Assembly: GCA_023150805.1 (NCBI GenBank)
Contig: JAKLKF010000056.1
Span: 1 to 47,251, forward strand
DNA length: 47,251 nt
From: Myxococcota bacterium
GTDB lineage: Bacteria; Myxococcota_A; UBA796; UBA2385
Direction of reading: 5' to 3'
The notes below the pieces were generated by a model. That model made no database searches, was not told the DNA's origin, and saw only the letters and a list, made by a program, of their open reading frames with translations. A program made the translations under genes and the position numbers. Below, in pieces: positions 15,648 to 23,951 of this stretch (position 1 is the stretch's first letter; each line of letters opens with the position of its first letter).

Positions 15648-17621
15648 TTGTCCCGGATCCTGTTGGTGACCCGCGACGCCGCCTGCCGACAGGAGCTGTC
15701 GGAGGCGTTCTCCGCGCTGGGCCACCGCGTCGAGGTCTGCGCCGATCCTGCCGAGGTGGCCTCCCGCGCCGCGGAGGTGGTCGTGGTCGACAACGACCTG
15801 ACCTGCAGCCAGGGGCGGCAGGTCGTCCGGACGCTGGCGGCGGCGGACCGGCCCCGCAGGCTGGTGGTCTGGACCGGCGCCGGCGTGTCCACCGGGCTGG
15901 GCCCCGTCTTCACCGAGCTGCCCGACGCCGTGTTGAGCCCGCCGCTGGGCATGGCGACCGTCGGCGCCGTGCTCTCCCGCCTGGAGCGGGGCAGCGGGCG
16001 CCCTGGCGACACCGTGGACCTCGATGCCGTCGACGGGCCCGTCGACAGGTACCCGCCGCTGCGCGTGCTGTGGGCCGCCCACCGGGCGCGGGCCTGCGGG
16101 CGCCTGGAGCTGTACCTGGACGACATGGAGCACGAGCTGTTCTTCCAGGACGGTCGCCTGGTCGGGGGGCGGGGGTTCCCGCAGGCGATGGCCGCCCACG
16201 GCGTCGAGGGCGAGGAGGAGGACGACCTCGGGGCGCTGATGGCACGGGCCATCGCCACCGGCGCGCGCCCCGACCAGGTGCTGGAGGACGCCGCGCGGGC
16301 GGTCGGCAGGGTGATCGCCAGCACGGTGGGCCGCTCCGGCGGCATGGTCTTCTTCGATCCCCGCGCCGAGCTGCCGCAGGGCGCGGTCGCGCTGCCGACC
16401 CCCATCCCGGTGATGATCGGGCAGGCGCTCCGCGAGGTGCGCCCCCTCGCTAGGGCCCAGGAGCTCCTGGGGCCCCTGCGGGGTGACCTCGTCGTGGCCA
16501 GCCAGAAGGGCAGCGACCCCGGCGGCCTGCCACCGGTCGCCCTGCGGCTGTGGCGCGCGGCGACCGAGCCGCAGAAGCTGGGCGTGTTGTTGAGCCAGGA
16601 CGACGAGGCCTGGCTGGCGGCCGACCTGCTGCTGCAGCTCGGCCTGGTCCGCCTGGCGTCTCCGCCGCCCGAGCCGGCTCCGCCACCCGCCGAGGCGCCG
16701 CCGGCGCGCAAGCGGGAGCGCAAGCCGGCCGCCGACGGCAAGGTGGACGAGCTGGTCGCCGAGCGCGCCCGCCTGCGCGAGCTCGACGCCCTGGGCGTGC
16801 TGGGGATCACCCGCAGCGAGGAGCTCGAGCCCCGCGCCATCGACGAGCGCTTCCGGCTGCTGTCGTCGCGCTTCCACCCCGACCGCTACGCCCGGGAGAG
16901 CGAGGCCGTCCTCACGGTCGCCCGGGACTGCTTCGCCCTGGTCAACGACGCCTACGCCGTGCTGCGGGACGAGGCGGTGCGCCACGACGCCCAGCAGCGG
17001 ATGCAGGCGCGGGAGCAGGGCCGCCACTACAGCAACGAGTCCGACAAGCGGCGCGCGCGCCTGCTGTACGCCCAGGGCGAGCTCGCCTTCCGGCGCAAGC
17101 AGTACGCCGAGGCGCAGCAGCTCCTGGCCCAGGCGGCCGAGGCCCATGGCGACGACTGGAAGATCCAGTTCCTGCTGGAGCGCGCCCGCTTCGAGGCGCG
17201 GGCCAGCACCGCCGAGGCCTGCGCGTCGGCCCTGATGAAGATCTCGGCCCCCGAGGGCCGGGCGCGGGCCGAGGTGCTCTACCACCTGGGCGAGATGCTG
17301 CTGGCCGCCGACCGGGAGAAGGCCGCCTTCAAGGCCTTCGAGGACGCGATCGCCCAGTTTCCCGACCACATCGAGGCCAAGCGGCGCCTGCGCCTGCGGG
17401 AGCTGCGGGCGGGCGGCGTGCACCAGGTCCGGGCCAAGGACGCCGAGGAGCGGGCGCGGCGGGCCGAGGAGCGCTCGCGGGAGGCCGTCCTGGACGGCAC
17501 GGCGCGCAAGGCCGCGAAGGCGGCGGCCGACCCCGCCGGGACCCGCGCCCCGTCCGTCGACGACGCGGCCGCCAAGGTCTCCGGCCTGCTCAGCGGCCTG
17601 TTCAAGCGCAAGGACGGCTGA
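15648..17621 (+). CDS. Receiver-like / DUF4388 / J-domain / TPR fusion protein
   Basis: 657 residues in four parts. Residues 1-115 form a receiver-like domain (SRILLVTRDAACRQ; VVVVDND near 45-50). Residues 135-330 contain a DUF4388/PATAN-type segment (GRLELYLDDMEHELFFQDG). Residues 378-445 form a J domain with HPD at 410-412. From about 470 there are TPR-like helices, followed by a charged tail. J domains recruit DnaK, and PATAN domains in myxobacteria link to gliding and small-GTPase signalling, so this may couple a signal to chaperone action; that is inference. The start is TTG 15648, with GGAG five bases upstream; no ATG or GTG lies near the start of the receiver fold. TAGGAT at 15562-15567 is a possible -10. 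Confidence 0.82.
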   Translation: MSRILLVTRDAACRQELSEAFSALGHRVEVCADPAEVASRAAEVVVVDNDLTCSQGRQVVRTLAAADRPRRLVVWTGAGVSTGLGPVFTELPDAVLSPPLGMATVGAVLSRLERGSGRPGDTVDLDAVDGPVDRYPPLRVLWAAHRARACGRLELYLDDMEHELFFQDGRLVGGRGFPQAMAAHGVEGEEEDDLGALMARAIATGARPDQVLEDAARAVGRVIASTVGRSGGMVFFDPRAELPQGAVALPTPIPVMIGQALREVRPLARAQELLGPLRGDLVVASQKGSDPGGLPPVALRLWRAATEPQKLGVLLSQDDEAWLAADLLLQLGLVRLASPPPEPAPPPAEAPPARKRERKPAADGKVDELVAERARLRELDALGVLGITRSEELEPRAIDERFRLLSSRFHPDRYARESEAVLTVARDCFALVNDAYAVLRDEAVRHDAQQRMQAREQGRHYSNESDKRRARLLYAQGELAFRRKQYAEAQQLLAQAAEAHGDDWKIQFLLERARFEARASTAEACASALMKISAPEGRARAEVLYHLGEMLLAADREKAAFKAFEDAIAQFPDHIEAKRRLRLRELRAGGVHQVRAKDAEERARRAEERSREAVLDGTARKAAKAAADPAGTRAPSVDDAAAKVSGLLSGLFKRKDG

Positions 17622-17698
17622 TCCGCCCCGAGCGGGACGGGACGATGACCAGGCGCGGCAGGGCGGACGACGCTGCGTCGGGACGATAGGGTGGCGCC

Positions 17699-18484
17699 GT
17701 GGATCGCGCCCTCCTGATCGTCGCCCTGCTCTGCTACCTCGCCCCGGCCGTGGCCCGGGACGACGGGCGGCTGCGGGTGCTCGCCGCGCGCTGGTGGGTG
17801 CCCGCCGGCGTGCTCGTGCACATCAACGGGCTCGCCATGGCGCTCTTCCTCGACGACGTGCCCCTGCGGTCGATGACCGAGGGCCTGGGCCTGACCGCCC
17901 TCGTGCTCGTCCTCGCGCGCCTGTGGTTCGGCGGCCGGCCGCGCATGGCGGCGCTGCGCCGGATCCTGCTCGGCCTGTCGGTGCTGCTGCTCTCCATCGC
18001 GGCGGTGGCGCCCGCGCCCGGCGGCGCGCCGATGCAGCTCTCGCCGTTCTTCCTGGTGCACATCGGCCTGGTGCTGACCGGCTTCGCGGGGCTCGCCCTC
18101 ACCTTCTCGATGTCGACGCTGTACCTGGTCGTGCGACGGCGCCTGAAGGCCAAGCGCCTGGCCGACATCAACCGCCTGCCCTCGCTGGACGCCCTCGACT
18201 CGCTGATCCTGCGGACCATGCTCTTCGGCTTCGTCTCGCTCACGGCGGGCATGGCGGTCGGCTTCGCCTGGGCCGCGACCCACGAGGTGCAGATGCGCGG
18301 GGGCGACTTCACCACCGTGCTCACCGTCGCCGTGTGGTTCTGGTACGCGATCGGCTTGTCGGCGCGCAGCCTGGCGGGCTGGCGCGGCCGCGTGTCGGCC
18401 ATCTTCGGGGTCGGCGGCTTCGCGGCCTTCATGCTCATCACCACCGTCGGCCTGCTCGTGGCCGGGTGGCACGGCTCGGCCTGA
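17699..18484 (+). CDS. CcsA/HemX-like integral membrane protein
   Basis: 261 residues with about eight membrane helices, matching the cytochrome c assembly family (CcsA/CcmC) and its HemX branch. It lies directly in front of hemA with a TGATG overlap, the same hemX-hemA order seen in many bacteria, where HemX modulates glutamyl-tRNA reductase level. No clear tryptophan-rich WWD haem-handling motif is seen, which favours HemX over a true CcsA. The start is GTG 17699; AGGGTGG at 17688-17694 could serve as ribosome binding site, while TAGGGT there also looks like a -10 placed six bases from the start. Confidence 0.78.
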   Translation: MDRALLIVALLCYLAPAVARDDGRLRVLAARWWVPAGVLVHINGLAMALFLDDVPLRSMTEGLGLTALVLVLARLWFGGRPRMAALRRILLGLSVLLLSIAAVAPAPGGAPMQLSPFFLVHIGLVLTGFAGLALTFSMSTLYLVVRRRLKAKRLADINRLPSLDALDSLILRTMLFGFVSLTAGMAVGFAWAATHEVQMRGGDFTTVLTVAVWFWYAIGLSARSLAGWRGRVSAIFGVGGFAAFMLITTVGLLVAGWHGSA

Positions 18485-19806
18485 TGGAATCGAACATCGT
18501 GGCCGTCGGCCTCAGCCACCACACCGCCCCGCTGGAGGTGCGCGAGAAGCTCGCCGTCTCCCAGCAGGTGGTGCCCGAGCTGCTGCGCGAGCTGCGCGGC
18601 CAGGGCCTGGGCCGCGAGGCGCTGCTGCTGTCGACCTGCAACCGGGTGGAGCTGTACGCGGTGCCCGGCCGGGGCCAGGACGGCGAGTCGCTGGCGGCGT
18701 GGTTCGCCGAGCGCAACGGCCTGGTGCCGCGCCGCACCCTGCCCTTCCTGTACCGGCACCAGGGCGACGCCGCCGTCCGCCACCTCTTCCGCGTGACCAG
18801 CAGCCTGGACAGCATGGTGCTGGGCGAGCCGCAGATCGTCGGGCAGGTCCGCGAGGCCTACCGCGTCGCCCAGGAGAGCGAGGCCGCCGGCCCGGTCCTG
18901 CACAAGGTGATGGACCGCGCCCTGATGGTGGCCAAGCGCGTGCGCAGCGAGACCCGCATCGCGCGCGAGGCGGTCAGCATCGGCCGCGCGGGCGTCGAGC
19001 TGGCGCGCCAGGTGCTCGGCGGCCTGGAGTCGCGGGCCGCGATGCTGATCGGCGCGGGCGAGCACGGTCGGGTCGTCGCCCGCTCGCTCCTCGACTACGG
19101 GCTGTCCGAGCTGGTCGTCGCCAACCGCACCTTCGCCCGCGGCGCCGAGGTGGCGCGCGAGTTCGGCGCCTCCGCGATCCCGCTGGAGGAGATGCCCCGC
19201 TACCTGGAGCGCGTCGACATCGTCCTGACCAGCACCTCCGCCGGGCGGCTGCTGCTCGAGCGCAAGGAGATCCAGACCGTCGCGCGCCGGCGCCGCTTCA
19301 AGTCGCTGGTCCTCATCGACCTCTCGGTCCCGCGCAACATCGACCCCTCCGCCGACGACCTCGACGGCGTCTTCCGCTTCGACATCGACGACCTGCGGCA
19401 GGTGGCCGACCAGGGCAAGGTCGCGCGCGAGGAGGCGGCCCGGGAGGCCGAGCGCATCGTCGACGAGGAGGTGGAGAAGTGCTGGGCCTGGCTCGCCCAG
19501 GTCGAGATCAACGCCGGCATCGGCGCGATGAGCCGCCACGCGGAGCAGATCCGCCTGGCCGAGCTCCAGCGCGCCCACGCCGTGCTCGACCGGCTGTCGG
19601 AGGACGATCGCAAGGCCCTGGACGCGATGACGAAGGCGCTGGTCAAGAAGCTCCTGCACGAGCCGATCCGCGCGACCCGGCAGCTCGCCGAGCAGGGCGA
19701 CCGCCACGGGATCGAGGTGCTGCTGGGTGCGCTGGCGGGGACGCCGGCAGAGGGTGCCCCCTTCCAGGTGGGCGGAAAGCTCAAGGAGGAGACCGATGGC
19801 CAGTGA
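18484..19806 (+). CDS. hemA: Glutamyl-tRNA reductase
   Basis: 440 residues, full length. The catalytic Cys52 lies in LLSTCNRVELY; the LFRVTSSLDSMVLGEPQI signature, the NADPH-binding AMLIGAGEHGRVVA, and the DLSVPRNIDP motif are all present. It reduces glutamyl-tRNA to glutamate-1-semialdehyde, the first committed step of C5-pathway tetrapyrrole synthesis. ATG 18484 overlaps the hemX-like stop by one base. Its 3' end overlaps hemC by 11 bases and carries the hemC ribosome binding site, so the three genes form one coupled operon. Confidence 0.97.
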   Translation: MESNIVAVGLSHHTAPLEVREKLAVSQQVVPELLRELRGQGLGREALLLSTCNRVELYAVPGRGQDGESLAAWFAERNGLVPRRTLPFLYRHQGDAAVRHLFRVTSSLDSMVLGEPQIVGQVREAYRVAQESEAAGPVLHKVMDRALMVAKRVRSETRIAREAVSIGRAGVELARQVLGGLESRAAMLIGAGEHGRVVARSLLDYGLSELVVANRTFARGAEVAREFGASAIPLEEMPRYLERVDIVLTSTSAGRLLLERKEIQTVARRRRFKSLVLIDLSVPRNIDPSADDLDGVFRFDIDDLRQVADQGKVAREEAAREAERIVDEEVEKCWAWLAQVEINAGIGAMSRHAEQIRLAELQRAHAVLDRLSEDDRKALDAMTKALVKKLLHEPIRATRQLAEQGDRHGIEVLLGALAGTPAEGAPFQVGGKLKEETDGQ

Positions 19807-20662
19807 AGAGCTCGTCCTGGGGACGCGGGGCAGCCAGCTCGCCGTCACCCAGAGCCAGCAGGTGGCGGACGCGATCACGGCCGCCACCGGCGTGCCGGTG
19901 CGGCTGGAGATCATCCGGACGCGCGGCGACCAGGTGCAGGACCGACCGCTGGCCGCGGTGGGCGGCAAGGGCCTGTTCACAGCCGAGCTCGAGGCGGCGC
20001 TGCGGGAGGGTGGCATCGACCTCGCCGTGCACTCGCTGAAGGACCTGCCCACCGACGACGCCGAGGGGCTGGAGCTGGGCGCCTTCCCGGTGCGGCAGGA
20101 CCCGCGGGACGTGCTGGTGGGCCCGCCGCTGCGCGAGCTGCCCGCGGGCGCGGTGATCGGGACCGGGTCCCTGCGCCGGCGAACCCAGCTCCACGCCCTG
20201 CGCCCCGACCTGGACCTGCGCGACATCCGCGGGAACGTCGACACCCGGCTGGCCAAGCGGGACCGCGGCGAGTACCACGCCGTCGTGCTCGCGATGGCCG
20301 GCCTGAACCGGCTGGGCATCTCCCGCCCCGACCTGCAGCCCTTCGACGTCGACACGCTGGTGCCGGCCGTGGGCCAGGGGATCCTGGGCGTGCAGTGTCG
20401 CGCCGGGGATGCGCGCGTGCTGGGCCTGCTGGCGTCGATCGACCACGGCGACAGCCGCCGCAGCGCGCTGGCGGAGCGCGCCTTCCTCGCCGCCTTCGGC
20501 GGGGGCTGCAACGTGCCGGTGGCCTGCCACGTCGTGGTGCGCGGGGCGGCGCTGCACGGCGTCGCGGTCGGCCCGCGTGGCCCGGAGCTGGTCCGCGTGG
20601 AGGCCGATGGTCACGACGCGGTCGAGCTGGGCCAGCGCCTGGCCGCGGCGGTCCGGGAGTAG
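19796..20662 (+). CDS. hemC: Hydroxymethylbilane synthase (porphobilinogen deaminase)
   Basis: 288 residues. It has LGTRGSQLAVTQSQ at the N terminus, the RTRGDQ and GGKGLFTAELEAAL blocks, AVHSLKDLP, and the dipyrromethane cofactor Cys238 in FGGGCNVPVACH. It condenses four porphobilinogens to hydroxymethylbilane. ATG 19796 lies inside the end of hemA, preceded by a near-perfect AAGGAGGA, and matches the usual N terminus. Confidence 0.97.
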   Translation: MASEELVLGTRGSQLAVTQSQQVADAITAATGVPVRLEIIRTRGDQVQDRPLAAVGGKGLFTAELEAALREGGIDLAVHSLKDLPTDDAEGLELGAFPVRQDPRDVLVGPPLRELPAGAVIGTGSLRRRTQLHALRPDLDLRDIRGNVDTRLAKRDRGEYHAVVLAMAGLNRLGISRPDLQPFDVDTLVPAVGQGILGVQCRAGDARVLGLLASIDHGDSRRSALAERAFLAAFGGGCNVPVACHVVVRGAALHGVAVGPRGPELVRVEADGHDAVELGQRLAAAVRE

Positions 20663-20671
20663 CGCGGCGGG

Positions 20672-21022
20672 TCAGCCGCCGGTGTTGCTGCCCCCGTCCG
20701 TCGTGCCGCCGTCACCGCCCGTCGCCACGAAGCCGCAGCGCTCGGCGCAGGCTGCGGGCCAGGCCGCCGCGAAGAGATCGTCGCAGCTCATCTGCGTGAC
20801 CCCGTCGACGCAGGCCTCGGCCAGCTCCTTGTCGTAGTCGGGGCAGGCGATGACCTCGGGGTCGTAGCTGGCCTCCACCGTGGTGGCGCACTCCGCGGCC
20901 GACGCGAAGCCGAAGGTCTCCAGGTAGTCGCACTGCTCGTACAGGGCGCAGGTCGCCTGGGCCATGTCGACGGCGAAGTCCTCGGGGGGGTAGGCGCAGG
21001 CCCAGAGCAGGAGCGCGATCAC
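20672..21022 (-). CDS. Eight-cysteine small lipoprotein (paralogue 1)
   Basis: 116 residues starting at GTG 21022, directly after the TAG of the upstream paralogue; GAGGAG at the end of that gene is its ribosome binding site. The short signal MIALLLWAC is a minimal lipoprotein signal. The mature part has eight Cys in the order C-x5-C, C, C, C, C, C-x3-C, the same pattern as the proteins at 21023-21370 and 22207-22557, plus CDYLETFG. The tail ends in a Gly/Thr-rich stretch. Probably disulfide-bonded and outer-membrane or periplasmic; function unknown. Confidence 0.7.
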   Translation of the reverse strand: MIALLLWACAYPPEDFAVDMAQATCALYEQCDYLETFGFASAAECATTVEASYDPEVIACPDYDKELAEACVDGVTQMSCDDLFAAAWPAACAERCGFVATGGDGGTTDGGSNTGG

Positions 21023-21370
21023 CTACTCCTCCGCGTCGGAGCCGGCGGTGCAGACGCTGGAGCAGATGGCCGGGGTCTGGCCATCCTCCAGCTCGGCGCA
21101 GGTGATGTCCTCCCAGGCGTCCGCACAGTCGCGGGCGGCCTTGCTGTCGTAGTTGGGGCAGGTCTCGGTGTCGTCCTCGGCGCCCTGGTAGAAGCTCTGC
21201 TGGTAGCTCTGGCAGGCCTCCTCGGTGCCGCCGAAGAAGTCGAGCATGTCGCACTCGGCGAACTTGGCGCAGGTCAGCTCGATCATGTCGTCGGCGTAGC
21301 GGTCCTGGCTGTAGCCGCAGGCGGCGAGCAGGGTGCAGGCGACGAGGAGCAGGGGGCGAGGGGAGGGCAT
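21023..21370 (-). CDS. Eight-cysteine small lipoprotein (paralogue 2)
   Basis: 115 residues. The signal MPSPRPLLLVACTLLAAC has a good lipobox (LAAC, Cys18). The mature domain begins GYSQDRYADDMIELTC, with CAKFAECDMLDFFGG and the closing CSSVC, giving eight conserved Cys that could form four disulfides. GGAG is placed well before ATG 21370, and a strong -35/-10 lies upstream. Transcribed together with paralogue 1 and divergently from hemD. Function unknown; the family looks lineage-specific. Confidence 0.75.
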   Translation of the reverse strand: MPSPRPLLLVACTLLAACGYSQDRYADDMIELTCAKFAECDMLDFFGGTEEACQSYQQSFYQGAEDDTETCPNYDSKAARDCADAWEDITCAELEDGQTPAICSSVCTAGSDAEE

Positions 21371-21402
21371 GGCTGGCTCCGCACGGCGGCGAGGGGAAGA
21401 CC

Positions 21403-21432
21403 CGGATACCCGTTGCCGGACGAGCGTGTCAA
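21403..21432 (-). promoter_or_regulatory. Sigma70-type promoter for lipoprotein paralogues 1-2
   Basis: On the minus strand: -35 TTGACA (21432-21427), an 18-base spacer, and -10 TATCCG (21408-21403). The -35 overlaps the proposed GTG start of divergent hemD, so the two transcription units share this region. Confidence 0.55.
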
Positions 21433-22130
21433 CCCCGCGGTCATCGGCGCCGCGGCTGGAGGCTGTCCTGGCGCACCGCGTGCTCGTGACCCGCGAGGAG
21501 CTGGAGCCGCTGGGCGCCGCGCTCGAGGCGCGCGGGCTGGTGGCGGTGCACCTGCCGCTGGTCCACCTGCGCCCGACCGGCGCGCCGCCACCGTGCCGGG
21601 CGCCGGCCCAGGTGCTGCTGACCTCCGCGGCGGGGGTCGCCTCCGCGCCCGGCCTGCGGGAGTGGGCAGGAGGCGCGCGCGTGATCGTGGTGGGGGATGC
21701 GACCGCGCGTGCGGCGCGGGCGGCAGGGCTGGTGGTGGCGGCCGTGGCCAGCGGGTCCGGCGCCGATGCCCTGGCGCAGCTCGACCCGAGCCTTGCACCC
21801 ACCGTCTTCGTCGGGGCGGCCGAGCCGGCGCCGGCGGTGACGGCGGCGCTGGCGGCCGGCGGCCTGCTGCACTGGCCGGTCTATGCGCGGCAGGAGGGGC
21901 CGCCGCCCGGCGCGCCGGTGCCGGCCGACCTGGCGCTGGTCACCCTGGCCTCCCCCTCGGCGGCGCGGGCCTGGGCTCGGCTGGTGGGACCCTCGGGGCC
22001 GCCGGTCGTCGTGATCGGCGCGACCACGGCGGCCGCGGCGCGCGAGGCGGGGCTGGTGGTGGCGGCGGTGGCGGCCCGGCCGGACCTGGACGCGCTGGCG
22101 GAGGCGGCGGCGGGCCTGCCGCGACCCTGA
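21426..22130 (+). CDS. hemD: Uroporphyrinogen-III synthase
   Basis: About 234 residues of the two-lobed HemD fold: HRVLVTREELEPLGAALEA at the start, LLTSAAGVASAPGLREW in the first lobe, a repeat of the pattern in the second lobe (ALVTLASPSAARAWARLV), and VVVIGATTAAAAREAGL near the end. It cyclises hydroxymethylbilane with D-ring inversion. The family is poorly conserved, but the hemA-hemC neighbourhood supports the call. The start is uncertain: GTG 21426 has only GGA upstream, while GTG 21480 would start directly at the first strand. A strong hairpin follows the stop. Confidence 0.8.
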   Translation: MSTPRSSAPRLEAVLAHRVLVTREELEPLGAALEARGLVAVHLPLVHLRPTGAPPPCRAPAQVLLTSAAGVASAPGLREWAGGARVIVVGDATARAARAAGLVVAAVASGSGADALAQLDPSLAPTVFVGAAEPAPAVTAALAAGGLLHWPVYARQEGPPPGAPVPADLALVTLASPSAARAWARLVGPSGPPVVVIGATTAAAAREAGLVVAAVAARPDLDALAEAAAGLPRP

Positions 22131-22176
22131 AACGACGAGAGGGCCCTGGCCGGAGCCAGGACCCTCTGTCGTTCAG
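22127..22176. terminator. Long bidirectional terminator hairpin
   Basis: A stem of about 20 bp with two small irregularities around the 4-base loop CGGA (22151-22154). The left arm starts AACGAC (22131) and the right arm ends GTCGTT (22173); CTGA at the hemD stop extends the pairing with TCAG. It separates convergent hemD and the third lipoprotein gene. There is no clear U-tract on either side. Confidence 0.75.
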
Positions 22177-22206
22177 CGTGTGCCCCCCGAGGAGGGCACA
22201 GCGGAA

Positions 22207-22557
22207 TCACATGGTGCCGCCGTCGCCGGTGGTGCCAGCGTCGCCGCAGACGTCGTCGCAGGCGCTGTCGGTCTCGCCGGTGGTGGTGGAGCCCTCACAG
22301 GTGGCGTCCTTCCACTCGTTCAGGCAGGACTTGGCGGCGCCGCCGTCGTAGTCACAGGCCTCGGAGGTGACGTAGGCCAGGACGGCGGCCTCCATCTGCG
22401 TGACGCAGGCGTCGTAGGTGCCGCCGAAGTACTCGAGGAGGTCGCACTCCTCGTACAGGCTGCAGGCCTCCGCGGCGGCCTTCTCCGCGTACTTCTCCTC
22501 GCTGAGGCCGCAGCCGGTGAGCAGGATGGCGCCGACGAGGGGCAGGGTGCGCTTCAT
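22207..22557 (-). CDS. Eight-cysteine small lipoprotein (paralogue 3)
   Basis: 116 residues from ATG 22557 with GGAG upstream. The signal MKRTLPLVGAILLTGC has a good lipobox (LTGC, Cys16). The mature domain starts GLSEEKYAEKAAAEAC and contains CSLYEECDLLEYFGG and the closing CDDVC. All eight Cys align with paralogues 1 and 2, with a shared YA...C-x5-CD-x-L core. The tail is Gly/Thr-rich. It has its own strong promoter. Function unknown. Confidence 0.78.
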   Translation of the reverse strand: MKRTLPLVGAILLTGCGLSEEKYAEKAAAEACSLYEECDLLEYFGGTYDACVTQMEAAVLAYVTSEACDYDGGAAKSCLNEWKDATCEGSTTTGETDSACDDVCGDAGTTGDGGTM

Positions 22558-22620
22558 TTTCGTCTCCGCAGGGTTCGGGTGGGCTCGCCGGCGTCTCCAG
22601 ATGTCCGGCAATGCGCGGTG

Positions 22621-22649
22621 GGTATACTCGACCCCGCGTGCAAGGTCAA
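22621..22649 (-). promoter_or_regulatory. Sigma70-type promoter for lipoprotein paralogue 3
   Basis: On the minus strand: -35 TTGACC (22649-22644), a 17-base spacer, and -10 TATACC (22626-22621), near consensus. The predicted start is around 22614, giving a leader of about 57 bases. Confidence 0.7.
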
Positions 22650-22698
22650 GAGCGGCGATGGGGGTGCCTGCACGACATCCCGTTTGCTACCCGCACGA

Positions 22699-23865
<1,167 letters not shown>

Positions 23866-23951
23866 GGGCGGAGGCCTCCGAGCCGGGGAGAGGAGGGTCG
23901 GCCTATCCGGACGAGCGACCCCTGGCCGGCCGGGCGGATTAGCTGGCCCCG

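Noticed and set aside
17687..17692. TAGGGT as a sure leaderless promoter for the hemX-like gene
   Set aside because: AGGGTGG at the same place can act as a ribosome binding site, so it is kept only as a weak candidate.
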